Source: an uncultured Lachnospiraceae bacterium
GTDB taxonomy: Bacteria; Bacillota; Clostridia; Lachnospirales; Lachnospiraceae
Reading direction: 5' to 3'
Assembly: GCA_902775485.1 (NCBI GenBank)
Contig: CACYMJ010000025.1
Span: 1-34,780 of the forward strand
DNA: 34,780 nucleotides
The position numbers and the translations under genes are program-made. Of the stretch, positions 34,597 through 34,780 are shown in pieces (the first letter of the stretch is position 1; each line of letters begins with the position of its first letter). Below the pieces are notes generated by a model, which had not been told where the DNA came from, made no database searches, and saw only the letters and a program-made list of their open reading frames with translations.

Positions 34597-34599
34597 AAG

Positions 34600-34673
34600 T
34601 GGACCTTCGGGGACTCGAACCCAGGACCGACCGGTTATGAGCCGGTTGCTCTAACCAACTGAGCTAAAGGTCC
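34600..34673 (-). tRNA. tRNA with anticodon CAT, probably tRNA-Ile2 (lysidine type)
   Basis: 74 nt, acceptor GGACCTT/AAGGTCC, discriminator A, anticodon loop CTCATAA. The GGACCTT acceptor resembles Firmicutes and Mollicutes Ile2 tRNAs that TilS modifies at the CAT wobble base. Elongator Met is the alternative. It is not an initiator. Confidence 0.85.
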
Positions 34674-34718
34674 ATACCCTAACAACTACATACTGATAAT
34701 GATATATGACACCGACTT

Positions 34719-34780
34719 AAAAAAGCCTTCGACCGATTAGTGACATTCAGCTGAGTACATCGCTGCACTTACACCTATGC
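34719..34780 (-). rRNA. 23S ribosomal RNA, 3' end (partial)
   Basis: The minus strand from 34780 reads GCATAGGTGTAAGTGCAGCG and goes on to CACTAATCGGTCGAAGGC. This is the conserved last part of 23S rRNA (compare CTAATAGGTCGAGGAC in Bacillus). The mature end is estimated at about 34719. The rest lies outside the window. Confidence 0.9.

Overview
The window reads as chromosomal DNA of a Lachnospiraceae-type clostridium (Firmicutes). Evidence: a groESL operon with a CIRCE operator, AddAB rather than RecBCD, a type III glutamine synthetase, a ThiT-type ECF thiamine S component under a TPP riboswitch, strong AGGAGG ribosome binding sites and consensus sigma-A promoters. The assignment rests on gene content and family recognition only. 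Nearly all genes lie on the minus strand; the exceptions are thiT, a GT-C-like membrane protein and one tiny ORF.

Layout. (1) 1-3580 is an accessory patch. It holds a GNAT-like protein with an overlapping downstream gene, a putative HNH/Endo VII-type toxin nuclease split by reading frame from a very acidic 318-aa protein, a Cys-rich small protein, a 25-aa ORF with a strong ribosome binding site, a HAD-like protein lacking its nucleophile, and a truncated rhomboid. (2) 3581-5704 is groES-groEL with promoter, CIRCE and terminator. (3) 5768-17316 is one long probable operon: addB-addA, an ECF-like membrane protein, a TcaA-like one-TM protein, dgt, a hexapeptide acetyltransferase and a WxcM/FdtA-like sugar isomerase. 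(4) 17318-17982 is the TPP riboswitch and thiT on the plus strand. (5) 17986-25179 is a second operon: unknown 158-aa protein, class I aminotransferase, hisC, small-multidrug-export-like protein, hslO, dapF, glnN. (6) 25211-26777 is a GT-C-like membrane protein whose promoter overlaps the divergent promoter of region 5. It ends at a perfect 32-bp inverted repeat. (7) 26868-30442 is a sugar ABC importer (lipoprotein plus two permeases). A terminator followed by an internal promoter separates the binding protein from the permeases. (8) 30575-34139 holds a secreted orphan protein, a stand-alone FakA C-terminal-like domain, a large AT-rich membrane protein and a cyclophilin. (9) 34142-34780 is the end of an rRNA operon: 23S 3' end, then tRNA-CAT (probably Ile2), Asn, Glu, Asp, Leu and a terminator, with no 5S gene in between.

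How the parts relate. Regions 3 and 5 mix DNA repair, nucleotide-pool control, nitrogen assimilation, amino-acid synthesis and redox chaperone functions. Regions 6-8 deal with the cell surface and sugar uptake. I did not find a clearly new multi-gene system. The most promising places are the toxin-like patch (1-2530), the orphan FdtA/acetyltransferase pair in the add-dgt operon, the overlapping divergent promoters at 25211-25260, and the 23S-tRNA junction without 5S.
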